DNA of 64,000 nucleotides, taken from the NCBI RefSeq assembly GCF_030445035.2, contig NC_080680.1:115656228-115720227 (forward strand), read 5' to 3'. This DNA is from Dasypus novemcinctus. Its lineage: Eukaryota; Chordata; Mammalia; Cingulata; Dasypodidae. The position numbers and the translations under genes were made by a program. The notes beneath the pieces were generated by a model. The model ran no database searches, had not been told where the DNA came from, and saw nothing but the letters and a program-made list of their open reading frames with translations. Shown here piece by piece: positions 1 through 11,474 of the stretch. Position 1 is the first letter of the stretch. Each line of letters starts with the position of its first letter.

Positions 1-212
1 AGCTTGCAAAAGTTCTGAAATTTTAACAGTGGGCTCTTGTGAGCTGATAGGAGCTGGCTCCAGCACACTGCTGTCCCAGGCCCAGCTGATGCCATGAAAA
101 CTTGGGCGTCAGATATAAAGACAGCTCCATTGCATCCGTGTCATCTCACCCCTCTTATGTCGCCCATGGCTGCCATCTTTTGTCTTCTGCCACATAGTTT
201 TTCTTCCTTCCA

Positions 213-1125
213 TGGTGTTGGAGATTGAATCATGTTCCCCACAAAAAGCATGTTCAGGTGCCAACCCCTGGTCCTGTGGGCGTGAACCCATTTGTAAATA
301 GGACCTTTGCAGATTTTTTTTTCAAAGATTTATTTATTTATTTCTCTCCCCTTCCCCAACCCCCCACCCCAGTTGTCTGTTCTCTGTGTCTATTTGCTGC
401 GTCTTCTTTGTCTGCTTCTGTTGTTGTCAGTGGCACGGGAATCTGTTTCTTTTTGTTGCATCATCTTGTTGTGTCAGCTCTCCGTGTGTGCGGCACCACT
501 CTTGGGCAGGCTGCACTTTCTTTCGTGCTGGGCGGCTCTCCTTACAGGGCGCACTCCTTGTGCGTGGGGCTCCCCTATGCGGGGGACACCCCTGCGTGGC
601 ACAGCACTCCTTGCGTGCATCAGCACTGAGCATGGGCCAGCTCCACACAGGTCAAGGAGGCCGAGGGTTTGAACCACGGACCTCCCATGTGGTAGACGGA
701 CACCCTAACCACTGGGCCAAGTCCACTGCCCCTGCAGATGTTATTAAAGTGTGCTCAGACCGAATAAGGGTGGGCCTTCATCCAATATGGCTGAAATCCT
801 CACAAACAAGGGAAATTGGACATGGAAAGAGAAGCCATGGGAAGAGCCCCAAACAGAAGCCAATGGAATCTGGAAGAGAAAGTAGAAGATGCCACCATAT
901 GCATTGCCATGTGACAAAAAAACCCAAGGAAAGGATTGCTGGCAATTAGCTTTTGAAAGCCACATTCTTTGTGCAGAAAGCAGTCACAGTTTCATGGAGA
1001 AATCACTGCCTTGCTGATGTTTTGATTTTGGACTTCTAGCCTCAAAATTCTGAGCCAATAAATTCCCATTAAGTCAACCCATTGTATGGTATTTATTTTA
1101 ACAGCTGGGAGACTACAAGATAGGG
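213..1125 (+). mobile_element. MaLR-like LTR, split by a SINE
   Basis: Two flanks (about 213-314 and 733-1125) join into one LTR-like sequence. The left part has the 'ggtcctgtgggcgtgaaccc' type block. The right part ends with 'gagccaataaattcccatt', an AATAAA signal followed by the terminal 'gtatggtatttattt' block typical of MSTA/MLT1-class LTRs. A related LTR is at 27390-27830. Ends are approximate and the subfamily is inferred from memory of MaLR consensus layout. Confidence 0.6.
315..732 (-). mobile_element. DAS-type SINE, full length
   Basis: It begins with a T-rich, (TTTA)n tail complement and ends at the tRNA-like head 'ctgggccaagtccactgccc'. The B-box complement 'gtttgaaccacggacc' lies near the right end. 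It interrupts the LTR at 213-1125. A short TSD, TGCAGAT, is at 308-314 and 733-739. The open frames across it are by-products of the SINE body and recur in every copy. Confidence 0.9.
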
Positions 1126-1282
1126 TCAGTGCGTTTTGTAAAGTCCTTCCCCAGGTTGGAATCACCCGCCTTGGACACACGCATGTATCCTCTGGTGAAG
1201 GTCTAGGTCTCTATCCCCACACTGCCCATCCCACAGTGCTCATACTTACTTTACTGGGAGCCCCTCGATGCTCTGGCCTGCT

Positions 1283-1500
1283 GGGTTTCAATGGGTCAGT
1301 GAGCACTTGTGGAGTACTTACTCCCCACCTGCTGTGTCTCCTGGGTGCCAGGCTATGTGCTTTGGCATCTATTCTCTCATTCAGACCTTAGCACAACCCT
1401 ACTTGAGTCTTAGTATTTCAACACTAGAGACGAGGAAACTGCGGTCTAGGAGAGGAAGTGACCTGCCCACAGTCCGAAGTCAAGTCTTCAGGGAAATGTC
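1283..1500 (-). repeat. MIR SINE fragment
   Basis: The order is the reverse complement of MIR: 'gggtgccaggctatgtgctt', a central 'cattcagaccttagcacaacc', then 'gaggaaactgcggtctagg' and 'gtgacctgcccacag'. The copy is diverged and ancient, as expected for MIR. Confidence 0.75.
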
Positions 1501-1984
1501 GCCATTGATAATGTAACGTGCAGGCCAACACCTATTGCCCTTCGGCTGGCTGCTGCTGGTGTGGGCTGGGTTTTGCTCGACTTGGAGATGATTAGTAGCT
1601 CTCCTTTGGGTGGGTCCCCCACAGACCCTCTGCAGAGGGACATTTGGGTAGAGGGACAGAGATGGAATAGGGGGTAGTTGTGCTCCCTCAGAATGCCCAT
1701 GACCCCATCTCATTCCCGTGCACCCTTCTTTTGCTTGGCTCCTGGCTCCTAAAGGGGAAAAGCCATGCATGGGCAAGCTCAGCCCCTCCCAGTGCAGGAG
1801 CTGATAACAGCTGCTCCAGGCAGCCCCCGTGCCTCGCAACTGAGCAGCAGATGCACCCGCTAAGAGGTTCGTCAAAGAGAAGCCAGTTTTTAGCAATTGA
1901 GCAAATGCTGATGGTGAGGGTACCAGATGGAGGAAACAAAAGGAGGAAGTAAGGTTTTAGGAATGTAGAGCTCTGTTTCCCAAA

Positions 1985-2130
1985 AGACCTGGATTTAAGT
2001 CTAAACACCCCTGTTTATTAGCTTTATAGCCTTAGGCAAGCTCATTAAACCTTGGAGCTATTTCCTCCCTTATAGAAAGGGAGAGAGGGTGAATTATGAC
2101 AGTAGCTGCCCTTTGTTGGGGGCTCCCTCC
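1985..2130 (+). repeat. MIR SINE fragment
   Basis: It contains 'gctttatagccttaggcaag', 'ctcattaaaccttggagct' and 'gaattatgacagtagctgcc', the forward MIR core order (accttgggcaagt ... taacctct ... atagtacctacc). Diverged copy. Confidence 0.65.
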
Positions 2131-2194
2131 ATGCTAGGAACTGCATCCAGCATGTTGCTTACATCACCCCCTTCCCCTCACAAACACGGCAAAT

Positions 2195-2500
2195 ATGAGC
2201 TCAATGATGGCTACTATTATTTTATTAATGCCCATAACAATCCTGTGAAAAATAGCAACAGTAATAATAACGAGAGCTAGCGTTTGCTGAGCCCGTTCTA
2301 TATAGCCAGCCATTGTTCTTTGTGAATTAACAATTACCCTGTGAACTTGGTTCTTTTTTAACCCTGTTTGCAGAAAGCAGAAATTGAAGCCCAATTAAGT
2401 AGCTAGAAGCACATTACCCAAGGGCACACAGCTAGAAAGTGGCACAGGCTCTCTCTATTCTCCCCACTTTACAGGAGAGGTAACTGAGGCAGAGGGAGAC
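2195..2500 (-). repeat. Cluster of MIR fragments
   Basis: Reverse-oriented MIR blocks run in series. They include 'ctagcgtttgctgagcccgt', 'acccaagggcacacagctag' followed by 'aaagtggcac', and 'ctttacaggagaggtaactg'. There are probably two or three separate fragments; borders are not resolved. Confidence 0.6.
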
Positions 2501-2539
2501 TGAGAGCCTTGGCAGGGGCCCTGAGTCGGCAGAATCCTC

Positions 2540-3920
2540 CTGTGCTGCGAGGCAAGTGAAATGACGTGGATGTGAACCGGCTCTCTGAACCGGGGTGAGT
2601 AAGCTTCACAAGCTCTCTTTGTGCTGGCCGAAACGCCCCAGCTGGCCTGGAAGCCTTTAGGGAAGTCCAGTCTTGACTTTGCTTATCTGCGTGGGCCTTG
2701 GAAGCCGTTCCGTTTCAGCCCTGGACTTGCCATCTCCTTGGGGCAGACCAGGAGCCGCTGCTTGCCTGGCTTCACGACTGCTGCCAACTGGCCCGCCGGG
2801 AGGGCGCTGGCCTGGCGGCCGGCCACCATCACATGCTGCAGGGTTACTAGCGGCCACTCTGCCGCCTTCTTCCAGCCACATGCATGGTGCCCTGTGGCCG
2901 GGCACCCACCAGCCCCCAGGACAGGAGGCACCTAGGCAGGGGAGGGGGTGTGAGGCCCCTAATGGAGAATGGACCACAGGGGCACGCCTCTTTGCTCTCT
3001 TTCCCCTGCAGTGTTTCCCACATGCTCCTCTCCCACAGGGCTCTGGGGTCAAGAGGTCCTGGGAATTCCAGGGAGGAATCCCTCTCCTCAGAATGGAGTG
3101 GAGAAGACCATGGGGTTTTTGTGGAGGGGTCCCGGACCCCCGGAATTGAGACGCTCTTAGCCAGTCACTGTGCTGTGCCTCTCGGTCCGCCTCTTCACCC
3201 CATTGGGAGCTCCTCGGGGCAGGGACAGCTCAGTGCCGCAGGGCTGGGGCCAGGGAAGGTCTTGTCACATTTTCTGAAGGAAGGTCTCATCCAGCTATTG
3301 GGGTGGAACCTGGGTGCTGTGGGTGGTGTGTGTGTGTTTGGCAGTGGGGAGGGAGATGAAGGGAAAAGGGAGAAGGGGGCAGACACAGTCCTCATACTTC
3401 GTCCCGTGTGTCTTGTCAATGCTGCACCAGGCTGGGCTCCCTGGGTGGGGGAGAACTGCCCTTCCATTTGGTTTCTCTCCCTGCCATACCCGAGGCACCT
3501 TTCCTCCTGATTAATCTTAAGGCAATTGTCATCCAAGAGCTATTTTCTAATGGAGATCATACAGCCCAGTACAACATGAAATTTCTCCAGGTGAAATGAG
3601 GTTGCCGTGCTTGTGTGAAATAGTAACCTTGACACGATGGTGCTCAGGGGACTACCGAGCTTCACCCAGGGCCCCTTTTCACTACGAAGCGCCTCTGAGC
3701 CCATCAGAAAGGATGGAAGTTTCCCAGATAGCATCGCCATGACTGCCCCATCTTCCCCAAAAGGCGCCTGGGTGGGAGAATCTCCGTCCATACAGCCACA
3801 AATCTGAGTTCCCTTCACCTCCTGTTAGAGGACTTTACACTTTACAAAATCTCTCCCACACGCATCGCGTGAAATCCTTACAGCCCACGTCTGAAGTACG
3901 GATTCTCCCCCATCATCAAG
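2540..3920. other. GC-rich unique segment, no supported gene
   Basis: The sequence is GC-rich with scattered CpGs and no repeat that I recognise. Several frames of 100-200 codons are open on both strands, but they overlap one another, lack exon-like splice pairs and show low-complexity Pro/Gly/Arg composition. They look like chance frames in GC-rich DNA. A donor-like GGG|GTGAGT at about 2592 has no clear matching acceptor. Confidence 0.5.
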
Positions 3921-3929
3921 GTGTGGGTG

Positions 3930-4500
3930 GAGAAACTAAGCCGCAGAGAGGGGGCGGAGCCACCTGGGGTCCCACAGCCCGGCAGCCCGCGCCCCCTGCG
4001 CCTGCCCCTCCGCCCGGCCGCCCCCCACCCCCGCCCCCTCTGCGGGAGGCCACAGCCACCAGCCCCAGGCGGAAGTGCTCGGAGCCGCTCGCTGGCCGCA
4101 GCTGGCGCGGACTGCAGACCGCGGGGTGGGCAGGGCTGGGGGAGGAGCAGACTCTGCGGGGCGCCCCTCAGTCACCCCGGGCGGCGTCCGAGGGCGAGGA
4201 AGCGGCAGTCACAGCTGCCCCCGGCCTGCCTGGGGTTCTTCCCCTGTCCCACCTCCCCGCGCACAGCCGCGCCCCCACCAGCTGCCATCTGGGGACCTGC
4301 CGCGCTCGCCACTCTCCTCGGCCCCTGTGCTCCTCTGTCCTGGGGCTGCCCCCCCCCCCCCCCGTCATCGACCGCCTGGTCGTGCCCGGCTCCTTGCCCC
4401 CTAGCTCCCCTGCCAGGCGGGTCCTCAGCTGCTGCGTTCTAGAACTGGGTGTCCCCTCCCTCACCGCCGGCTCGCCCCTCTCCCAATCTCTCTGTCCTCA
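3930..4500. promoter_or_regulatory. CpG-island-like block
   Basis: CpG density rises sharply from about 3,940 ('ggggcggagc' at 3951-3960, a GC-box/Sp1-like motif) through dense 'gccgctcgctggccgcagc' type sequence to about 4,460. Flanking DNA is CpG-poor, and old methylated DNA normally loses CpG, so this block may be a promoter, an orphan island or a recently GC-biased segment. No TATA box, donor or credible coding exon was found. Overlapping long open frames differ in every frame and look fortuitous. Confidence 0.5.
4349..4363. repeat. Poly(C) run of 15
   Basis: Fifteen consecutive C lie within the CpG-rich block. The complement is a G15 run capable of G-quadruplex formation. Length is likely polymorphic and assembly-sensitive. 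Confidence 0.9.
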
Positions 4501-4588
4501 GCCGGGTCCTTGCAGTGGTTTTTTTAAAAGGGGGGAGAAGAGTGGATCTACTAAAATCCCTTCAAAATCCCCCGCCGGCTCCACATTG

Positions 4589-4983
4589 TTGTTTTAATAT
4601 TTATTTTATCTCTCCCCTCCCCCCCCCCCCCATTGTCTGCTCTGTGCTCTGCTGGGTCTGCTTGCACTCTTGTCAGCGGCACTGGGAAACCATGTCGCTT
4701 TTTTTGTTGCATCATCTTGGTGCATCAGCTCTTCGTGTGTGAAATGCCACTCCTGGGCGGGCTGCGCTTTTTTCCCGCTGGGAGGTTCTCCTTGTGGGGC
4801 GCACTCCTTGCGCTTGGGGCTCCCCTACGTGGGGGACACCCCTGCGTGGCAGGGCACTCCTTGCTGCAGGGCAGCACTGCCCGTGGGCCAGCTCACCACA
4901 TGGACCAGGGGGCTCTAAGTTTGAACCCTGGACCTCCCATATGGTAGGCAGATGCTCTATCAGTTGAGCCACAACCGCTTCTG
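4589..4983 (-). mobile_element. DAS-type SINE, older subtype
   Basis: The tail complement is at the left and the tRNA head at the right. The head reads 'ctatcagttgagccacaacc' instead of the 'ccactgggccaag' seen in the other main copies, so it is a distinct subfamily, like 39935-40351. A short TSD, CACATTG, is at 4582-4588 and 4984-4990. The copy contains a poly(C) stretch near its left end. Confidence 0.85.
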
Positions 4984-4989
4984 CACATT

Positions 4990-5640
4990 GCTTTCTGAAT
5001 ACAATTAAAGCCCTTTAGCCACCGCACTAGAGTCCTCTCGGTCTGGTCCTGCTTACCTGGAGCTTCCCTCCCTGCGCGGGTTCAGAGGTTCACATGCCAG
5101 CCCTGGGGGCAGTGCGCCACCTCCTTCCCCCTGACTCCCACTCTCCCTCCCCGCGCCTGCTCCCCTGCAAAGCCTTCCTCCCGCACCTCTTCCGAGATGG
5201 CTTAGGCGCCCCTCCTTGGTGCTCCTCTGGGTTTATCTCTAGGGTGGACCCGATCGCAATGGACTGTTCAATTCCCTGCTCCTTGGTGTAGTGAAATGAA
5301 AAGTGTATCAAAGAGCTGCCACTAGGAGCTCATTCCTCATGGCTCATGGCGATGCCTGATAAGCTGCTTGGTGGATGGGAGCAGCAGAAGATGCTGACCA
5401 GACTGCTCAGCCTGGGACGGGGGGCAGGAGGGATAAGTGAAGAGGAACAGAGAAAGAAGGCGGCGGGGCAGTGAGAGAAGCCAGGAGGCTTACGTAGAAG
5501 ACCCGTGTGGTGGAGCCAGTAGAGGGCCCCTCCAGCTTAAACAGAGAGGCCCCTGCTCAAGGGCCAGTTACTCGCTTGGTTTTAAGTGAGGCTAACCATT
5601 TCTACCTCCTTTCCCCCAAAATCCTTCAGTCTTCAGGAAA
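4990..5640. other. Unique non-coding stretch
   Basis: I see no gene, RNA or recognisable repeat. The first 220 bases are CT-rich with moderate GC. No open frame has exon-like boundaries. Confidence 0.5.
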
Positions 5641-6290
5641 GTCTATTCTCTTTTTTCTCTTTATTTTTTTTTAAAATGTTACATTAAAAATATATAAGTG
5701 GTCCCCATATACCCCCCAACTTCCTCACCCCACTCTTCCCACATTAACAACCTCTTTCAGGGAAACATATTTGGCCCAGAGGTTAGGGCGTCCGTCTACC
5801 ACATGGGAGGTCCACAGTTCAAACCCCGGGCCTCCTTGACCCGTGTGGAGCTGGCCCATGCACAGTGCTGATGTGCACAAGGAGTGTCCTGCCACGCAGG
5901 GGTGTCCCCATGTAGGGGAGCCCCATATGCAAGGAGTGTGCCCCGTAAGGAGAGCCGCCCAGCACAAAAGAAAGTGCAGCCTGCCCAGGAATGGCGCCGC
6001 ACACACGGAGAGCTGGCACAGCAAGACAACACAACAAAAAGAAACAGATTCCCATGCCGCTGACAACAAGAGAAGTGGACAAAAAAGAAGAACATACAGC
6101 AAATGGACACAGAGAACAGACAACTAGGGTGGGGGGGGGGAAGAAATAAATTTTAAAAATAATAATAAAATTTTAAAAACCAACCTCTTTCATCAGTGTG
6201 GCACATTTGTTGACTACATTTTGGAGCACTGCTGCACCACATGGATAGTGGTTCACATTGTAGTTTACACTCTTCCCCAGTCCACTCTTC
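5641..6290 (-). mobile_element. Xenarthran-type L1 3' end, split by a SINE
   Basis: The left piece (5641-5759) has a T-rich tail complement followed by 'gtccccatataccccccaac' and 'cacattaacaacctctttca'. After the SINE, the sequence resumes at 6181 with 'caacctctttcatcagtgtg' and 'gcacatttgttgac'. The same block order recurs at 14921, 16690, 33309 and 49460, which defines a lineage-specific L1 3' UTR. Confidence 0.7.
5760..6180 (+). mobile_element. DAS-type SINE, full length
   Basis: The head at the left includes A-box-like 'tggcccagaggttagggc' and B-box-like 'ggtccacagttcaaacccc'. The tail is a degenerate (AAAT)n/A-rich run. A perfect 12-bp TSD, CAACCTCTTTCA, is at 5748-5759 and 6181-6192, inside an L1 3' end. 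Confidence 0.93.
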
Positions 6291-6295
6291 TCTTA

Positions 6296-6680
6296 GCTTC
6301 CCAGGACTGCTGAGAAAATGTACCACAGACGAGTTGACTTAGATAAGAATTTACTGTCTCATAGTTTGGAGGCTGGAAGTTCAAAACCAAGGTGGCAGCC
6401 GGGCCACACGCTCTCCCTGAAAATGTGCTGGAGGCCGCAGGTGGGCAATCTGCAACAATCTCCGCCTCCGGCACTTGGCCTCAGCCTTCTCTCTGTCTGT
6501 CTCCTCCTGCCACGTCCAGATTTCCTTGATTTACAAAGTCTGCAGTCACATTAAGACCCACCCTGATGCAGCTGGGCCTCCTCCTAACCAGTCACATCTT
6601 CAGATATCTTACTTACAAATAAGAGCACATCCGCAGGACCGGGGCGGGGACTTGAACGTCGCTTTGTGGGGGGCAGGAGC
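6296..6680 (-). mobile_element. MaLR-like LTR remnant
   Basis: It reads as the reverse of an MST/MLT1-type LTR: 'gaatttactgtctcatagtt' with 'tggaggctggaagttcaaa', then a C/T-rich 'cttctctctgtctgtctcc' block, then 'cacattaagacccaccctga'. The copy is diverged and its ends are approximate. Confidence 0.6.
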
Positions 6681-7017
6681 CAATCCAGAACATCTGTGGA
6701 TGCTCACAAAACAGCCGATGAGCGGGGTGGGGGTGGGGGGGCAGGAGGAAGGACGGGAGGGGTCTTGCCGTTTGCATGGGTCCACTCAGAGACCAGGTGC
6801 AGAAACAGGACATAGATCCCTGGGAACCGTGTGAACCCCGGGAACTCCGCGGAGTCTCAGGGACCTTTGAACTGCCACGGGGCCTTGAGTAGGAATTCTG
6901 AGGCCAACTTTACTGGAGGAGCATTGGCAGCCCCCTGGCATCTCAATTATATTAGGAATTAGAGCAAACCTCTGAGGGATGTCGTGGAAGTAATAAAAAG
7001 ACACGCTTCTGTGTCTT

Positions 7018-7432
7018 TTTTTTTTTTTTAAGATTTATTTTTATTTATTTCTCTCCCCTTCCCCCCCTTTCAGTTGTCTGTTCTCTGTGTCCATTTTGCT
7101 GCATGTTCTTTGTCTGCTTCTGTTATTGTCAGCGGCACAGGAATCTGTGTTTCTTTTTGTTGCGTCATCTTGCTGTGTCAGCTCTCCGTGTGTGCAGTGC
7201 CATTTCTGGGTAGGCTGCACTTTCGCGCTGGGCGGCTCTCCTTACGGGGCGCACTCCTTGCGTATGGGGCTCCCCTATGCGGGGGACACCCCTGCGTGGC
7301 AGGGCACTCCTTGCACGCATCAGCACTGCACACGGGCCAGCTCCACACGGGTCAAGGAGGCCTGGGGTTTGAACCGCGGGCCTCCCATGTGGTAGACGGA
7401 CACCCTATCCATTGGGCCAAGTCTGCTTCCCA
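7018..7432 (-). mobile_element. DAS-type SINE, full length
   Basis: Poly(T) and 'agatttatttttatttattt' are at the left and 'ccattgggccaagtctgctt' at the right. A near-perfect TSD, GCTTcTGTGTCTT versus GCTTtTGTGTCTT, is at 7005-7017 and 7433-7445. Confidence 0.92.
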
Positions 7433-7494
7433 GCTTTTGTGTCTTAATAACTTAGTTGCTGGGGGCAGGATGGGCAGAGAGCTGGATGCTCTTC

Positions 7495-7690
7495 CTCACT
7501 TACTCCTGGCTCACTCTTTCATGGCACTGAGGTCTCTGCTCAAATGCCCCCTCCTCAGAGAGGCCCTCCCTGACCAGCAGAAGGAATACATCAGCCCCAC
7601 CCCTCTTCTCTGGTTCCTCCTGGTCCCTGAAATTCTGGCCCTGGATTCCAGCAGATATAAAGTTATGTTAAGCATATTGGATTTGGAGAA
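7495..7690 (+). repeat. L2 LINE 3' fragment
   Basis: 'ggtctctgctcaaatgcccc' followed by 'ctcctcagagaggccctccc' and 'tgaccagcagaagg' matches the L2 3' region order. Ancient, and too short to code. Confidence 0.65.
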
Positions 7691-7694
7691 AGTC

Positions 7695-8650
7695 TCAATC
7701 TTGAATGCCAGCTCTTCATTCATTCATTCATTTAACAAATATTGACTGAGGACACTATTCTAAGTACTTGGGTGACATCCATGAACCAAAGAGGCAAAAA
7801 CCATTGCCCTGTGGATCCTGTGGGTCCTGAGCAAAAAAAAAAAAAAAATCTTCATTTTCATCATCCTCACATGGCACACCAGTGGGAGAGGCACTTGACG
7901 GGGCATCATAGGTAGGAGGCCTTCCTGGTCATAGGTATATATCCAACTGCAGACAAAACAAAGTATTAAAAGTATCAATCAATATGCTAGTTTGTCTAAA
8001 ATGCTGGGGTTATGGATTTTGTGCTTGCGGTTGTCTGAGAAGTTGACTTTCAAGAGCCTCTAACTTAACACCAGAATAATCTATGAAGAGAGATGAGATC
8101 AAATCCAAGTTGCCATCTGTTTAGTCATGCCCTTGAACCCTCACTCATTCAGCTGGCGATAAGCCTTTGGTGGCTGCCTCGTGCCTTTGAAGAGGCTCAT
8201 GGTCTAGAGAGGAAACACCCACATTGTCAAGCCAGCAGCACATGGCAAGATGGCTGATACCAGAGACATGTGCAAAATGCAACAGACTAGCAGAGGAAGG
8301 AGCTCCAACTTGTCCTGGAGGAACCTGACAGGGTCCACAGAGCAGAGAATATTCAGTCTGGCCATAAAGGAAGGGTGATTTCGCCAGGCAGGTGAGGCAA
8401 AGGAAACAAGAGGAAAGCTGTGTGGACAGAAATGATCACTGTGGATTCTGGTAAGTTCCCTGTGGCTGGGGTGTGTGCCCTCCACACCTGGGTGTCTAGG
8501 GGATGGGGCAGGAGATGGAGCACGGGGATGGGTGGGTAAGCATCAGGTAATGCAGGGCTCTGCACACTATCCTGTGAGCACTGGGAAACCATCAGACCCT
8601 TTCAGCAGGGGAATGACATGATCAGACGCGTTTCACAAGCTTCATTCTTG
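7695..8650 (-). repeat. L2 LINE 3' fragment
   Basis: It starts with 'cattcattcattcatttaac' and 'aaatattgactgagg', then 'ggtgacatccatgaacc'. From 8190 it has 'catggtctagagaggaaac', 'gcaggggaatgacatgatca' and related blocks. This is the standard reverse order of an L2 3' end. An A-run at about 7834-7848 and a less clear middle suggest gaps. Confidence 0.65.
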
Positions 8651-9470
8651 GAACCAGCCTAGAGGAGGGGAGACCAGTTAGGTGACTCTTTCCAAGTAAG
8701 AAGAAGGGATAAAAACAGTGGAGAGAGTTCAAGAGTAATTTGGTAGGATCTGATGTGGGAGGTGGGAGAAGACCAGGTGCCAATTTTGCTTGGGCAACTG
8801 GGTAAATGGCAGAGTTCCCAAATCACATTTCCCTTCCCTTACTTCTTTCAGACAACATCAGAACAATTAACTTACTTTTAATCTTCAAAACTCTGCACAT
8901 TCTTCTTAATTTGCACACTTACCTAGTTTGGGGAATTTTTTACCATTTTAGGTCCATGCCAACCTAGGAGAGAACCCAGAAATTTGCCTTCCCAGCCTCT
9001 GTTACAGCTGGGGTACAGGTACAAATCTGACTCCGTGAATCAGAGGTACTAGAATTTGACTGGAAGCAGTGACACTAAACGGGGTACCACAGAATCCACT
9101 CTGCTGATGGTGGGCACAGGCGCATACGACTCTGGAGATGCCAGAAGCAGCAGGTTAGTGATGGCACCCAGTCTCTGGGTCGGTGAGGCAAGCTGTGTTC
9201 TCCTGCCCAGTGTGCAGAAGTTCTGTGTTCCTGGGACAGCACTGTGGTGCAACCTGGGTGTTAGTCCTATAACCTTTAGCCCTCTCAGGCACTCTAGGAG
9301 TTTCCTAATAGCCTTTAATAAATCTCTTTACTGATTTAACTAGGTTGCGCAGTTTCTGTTGTTTACAAGTTAAAACCCTGATGGTATCGCTCCTCCCTGG
9401 TAATCTTCATTTTAAACAGGTAGCTAGTTGCCATCAAAAAGGTTTTCCACTGGCAGCACAATAGTTGCGG
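8650..9470. other. Mostly unique; possible old LTR-like piece 8990-9350
   Basis: No gene is supported. The segment 8990-9350 ('cccagcctctgttacagctg' through 'cctttaataaatctctttac') has the layout of an old LTR or nonautonomous element with an AATAAA-type signal. I cannot assign a family. Confidence 0.35.
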
Positions 9471-9474
9471 TAAA

Positions 9475-9850
9475 TATGCATATTAAGCCTTTACTTTGTG
9501 CCAGGCACTCTCCCAAGTATTTTATACAGAGATTTCATTTACTTCTTATACAAATTATACCAATTTTACCAATGAAGAAACTGACTTGTGTGCGTGGAAG
9601 CAATGAAGGCGCCTCATTATTGTAGTTTGAAAGTTGTGCATGATAAGGCATGTTTGTTTTTACTGTATGTTTCACTGAATGATCTAGTCCCTGTCCCAAG
9701 TCAAGCATGAAGAAAATTAGGTCAAATGTTAAAAAAAAAAAAACCCACAACCCTGAAATGTAAATATCCTAAGGTCACACAGCTAATAAGAGTTGGAGCA
9801 GCCATTGAACTTTGGCAGTCCGACGCTGTACCTGTATCTACCCCACACTA
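9475..9850 (-). repeat. MIR SINE, apparently interrupted
   Basis: The left part 'ctttactttgtgccaggcac' to 'accaatgaagaaactga' and the right part 'aaggtcacacagctaataag' are the two halves of a reverse MIR. Between them (about 9593-9760) lies unrelated sequence with a short A-run at its right. Confidence 0.6.
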
Positions 9851-9859
9851 TCTTGGAGT

Positions 9860-11016
9860 TAGAGAAGTTCATTGCTTGAAGAGTCTTACAGTTCACACAG
9901 TTCAGTTCTCTATTTACTGTGGGGCACCTCCAGCTGGTGGGGAATAATTAACTTTCACCAGGCTGTGTGGGGCTAATTTCTGAGCTGAATTTTAAAAGAC
10001 TAAATGGATTAAGAAGATATCCTTAAAATCACTCAGTTACCAGGTGACAGCAATACTGAACAGGATGTGTTTCACTGCAAGCAATAGAAGCCCCAGTTCA
10101 CAGCGGCTTAAATCTTATAGATATTTGTCACTCATCAAGTAGACAGGAGGTAGGCAGTTGCAAGTCTGGTTATCACTGACCCAGGCTCTTCTATCTTTCT
10201 ACTCTGCATCCAGAGTGTGTTGAATCTTTGGCCTCCGACTGACAAATTGGCTGCCATAACTTCAGGCATCATGTCCTCTCAAGACTGCTTTCGAGGTAGA
10301 AAGTTGGGTGTGGCTGCCCAAAAGGGCCTTGAAATGAGCACTGGCCTGTACATCAGGAGGCTGGGGTTCTCGTGGGGGTTCCTTTGCTTATTTGTTCCAG
10401 AAATAATTTTCTAATGAGTGCTAAGTTCTGTGTTGCCTTTGGGCCTGCCATTACTTTGATGGATATATCATATCTCTCCATATATCGCAATTCATTTAAC
10501 CTCTCTGGGCCCTTGACCTCCTCATTTCTACAATGAGAAAACTAGGCCAGATATCTTGAGGTCTTTTCCCATATTCCGCTCATTTGCTTCCTCTCTCTTT
10601 TATAACACTTTTACGTTCAGGTCTGTGGTATTTGCTCTCGAAAGCCTTCGGGAGATGGCTAGTTTCACCAAAAGATGTAGCTAACCCCTCTTGTCACCTA
10701 AAGTCGTGCTTTCAACTTGGAGCGCCAAGCCCATATCCACAGCGTATGAGCGAAATGTGGGTATGTGAAGCCATTGGATAAGCAGGGTGTGCCTTCCAGG
10801 GATACCAATTTTATCCAAAGGTTTGTAAGGAAAGCCTTTGAAAATTCTGTTATCTATTACATAAATGTAGGTATATTCTAGAATACAGTGCAAAATTCTC
10901 AGACTTGGACAACGACCACGTACTTTTTTGGGACAAGTGTTACTTCTTCTTTGTGGTTGGGTGTCCTCTGGCAGAAAACTTTGTTTATATCAATGACTAA
11001 TATTTTCTGAAATCAA
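9860..11016. other. Unique non-coding stretch with a MIR piece
   Basis: A short forward MIR fragment is visible at about 10485-10560 ('taacctctctgggcccttga'). Otherwise no repeat, RNA or exon is recognised. The segment 10040-10200 may be an unclassified old repeat. Confidence 0.4.
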
Positions 11017-11028
11017 CAAGTGACTTAG

Positions 11029-11474
11029 GGAAGCGGATTTGGCTCAACTGATAAAGCTTCCACCTACCACATAGGAAGCCCAGGGTTCAACCCAGGGCCT
11101 CCTGGCACATGTGATGAGCTGACCCATGCACAGTGCTGATGTGGGCAAGGACTGCTGTGCCATGCAGGGGTGTCCCCCGTATAGGGGAGCCCACATGCAA
11201 GGAGTGCGCCCCTCAAAGAGAGCCACCCCCATACACACACACACACAAAAGCACAGCCTGCCCAGGAGTGGTGCTGCACACACAGAGAACTGATGCAGCA
11301 AGATGACACAATAACAAAAAAAGAGACATAGATTCCTGGTGCCACTGACAAGAATGCAAGCGGACATCGGAGAATACACAGTGAATGGACACAGAGAGCC
11401 GACAATGGGGGGTGGGGGGAAGGGGAGAGAAATAAATGAATAAATAAATCTTAAAAAACAAACAAACAAAAAAC
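11029..11474 (+). mobile_element. DAS-type SINE, full length
   Basis: The head 'ggaagcggatttggctcaac' with 'tgataaagcttcc' is at the left, the B-box-like 'cagggttcaaccc' follows, and the tail has (AAAT)n and (AAAC)n. A perfect 12-bp TSD, CAAGTGACTTAG, is at 11017-11028 and 11475-11486. A short (CA)n tract has expanded inside the body near 11236. Confidence 0.95.

Noticed and set aside
307-949. Several overlapping 70-190 codon frames
   Set aside because: They lie in a DAS SINE. Near-identical peptides recur at every other DAS copy (for example 4633-4947, 7074-7745, 31429-31793, 41232-41828), so they are translations of repeat sequence and not genes.
2657-3536. Frames of 100-208 codons on both strands
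   Set aside because: Multiple frames are open at once, composition is Pro/Gly/Arg-rich as expected from GC-rich DNA, and no acceptor/donor pair frames them.
3869-4597. A 242-codon frame across the CpG-rich block
   Set aside because: Competing long frames occupy the same bases. The peptide is low-complexity proline-rich, includes translation of the poly(C) run and ends near a SINE. No motif supports it.
9593-9760. A new retroposon with an A-tail inserted in a MIR
   Set aside because: The MIR is clearly split, but I could not find a convincing TSD, and the segment may be ordinary divergence or an indel.
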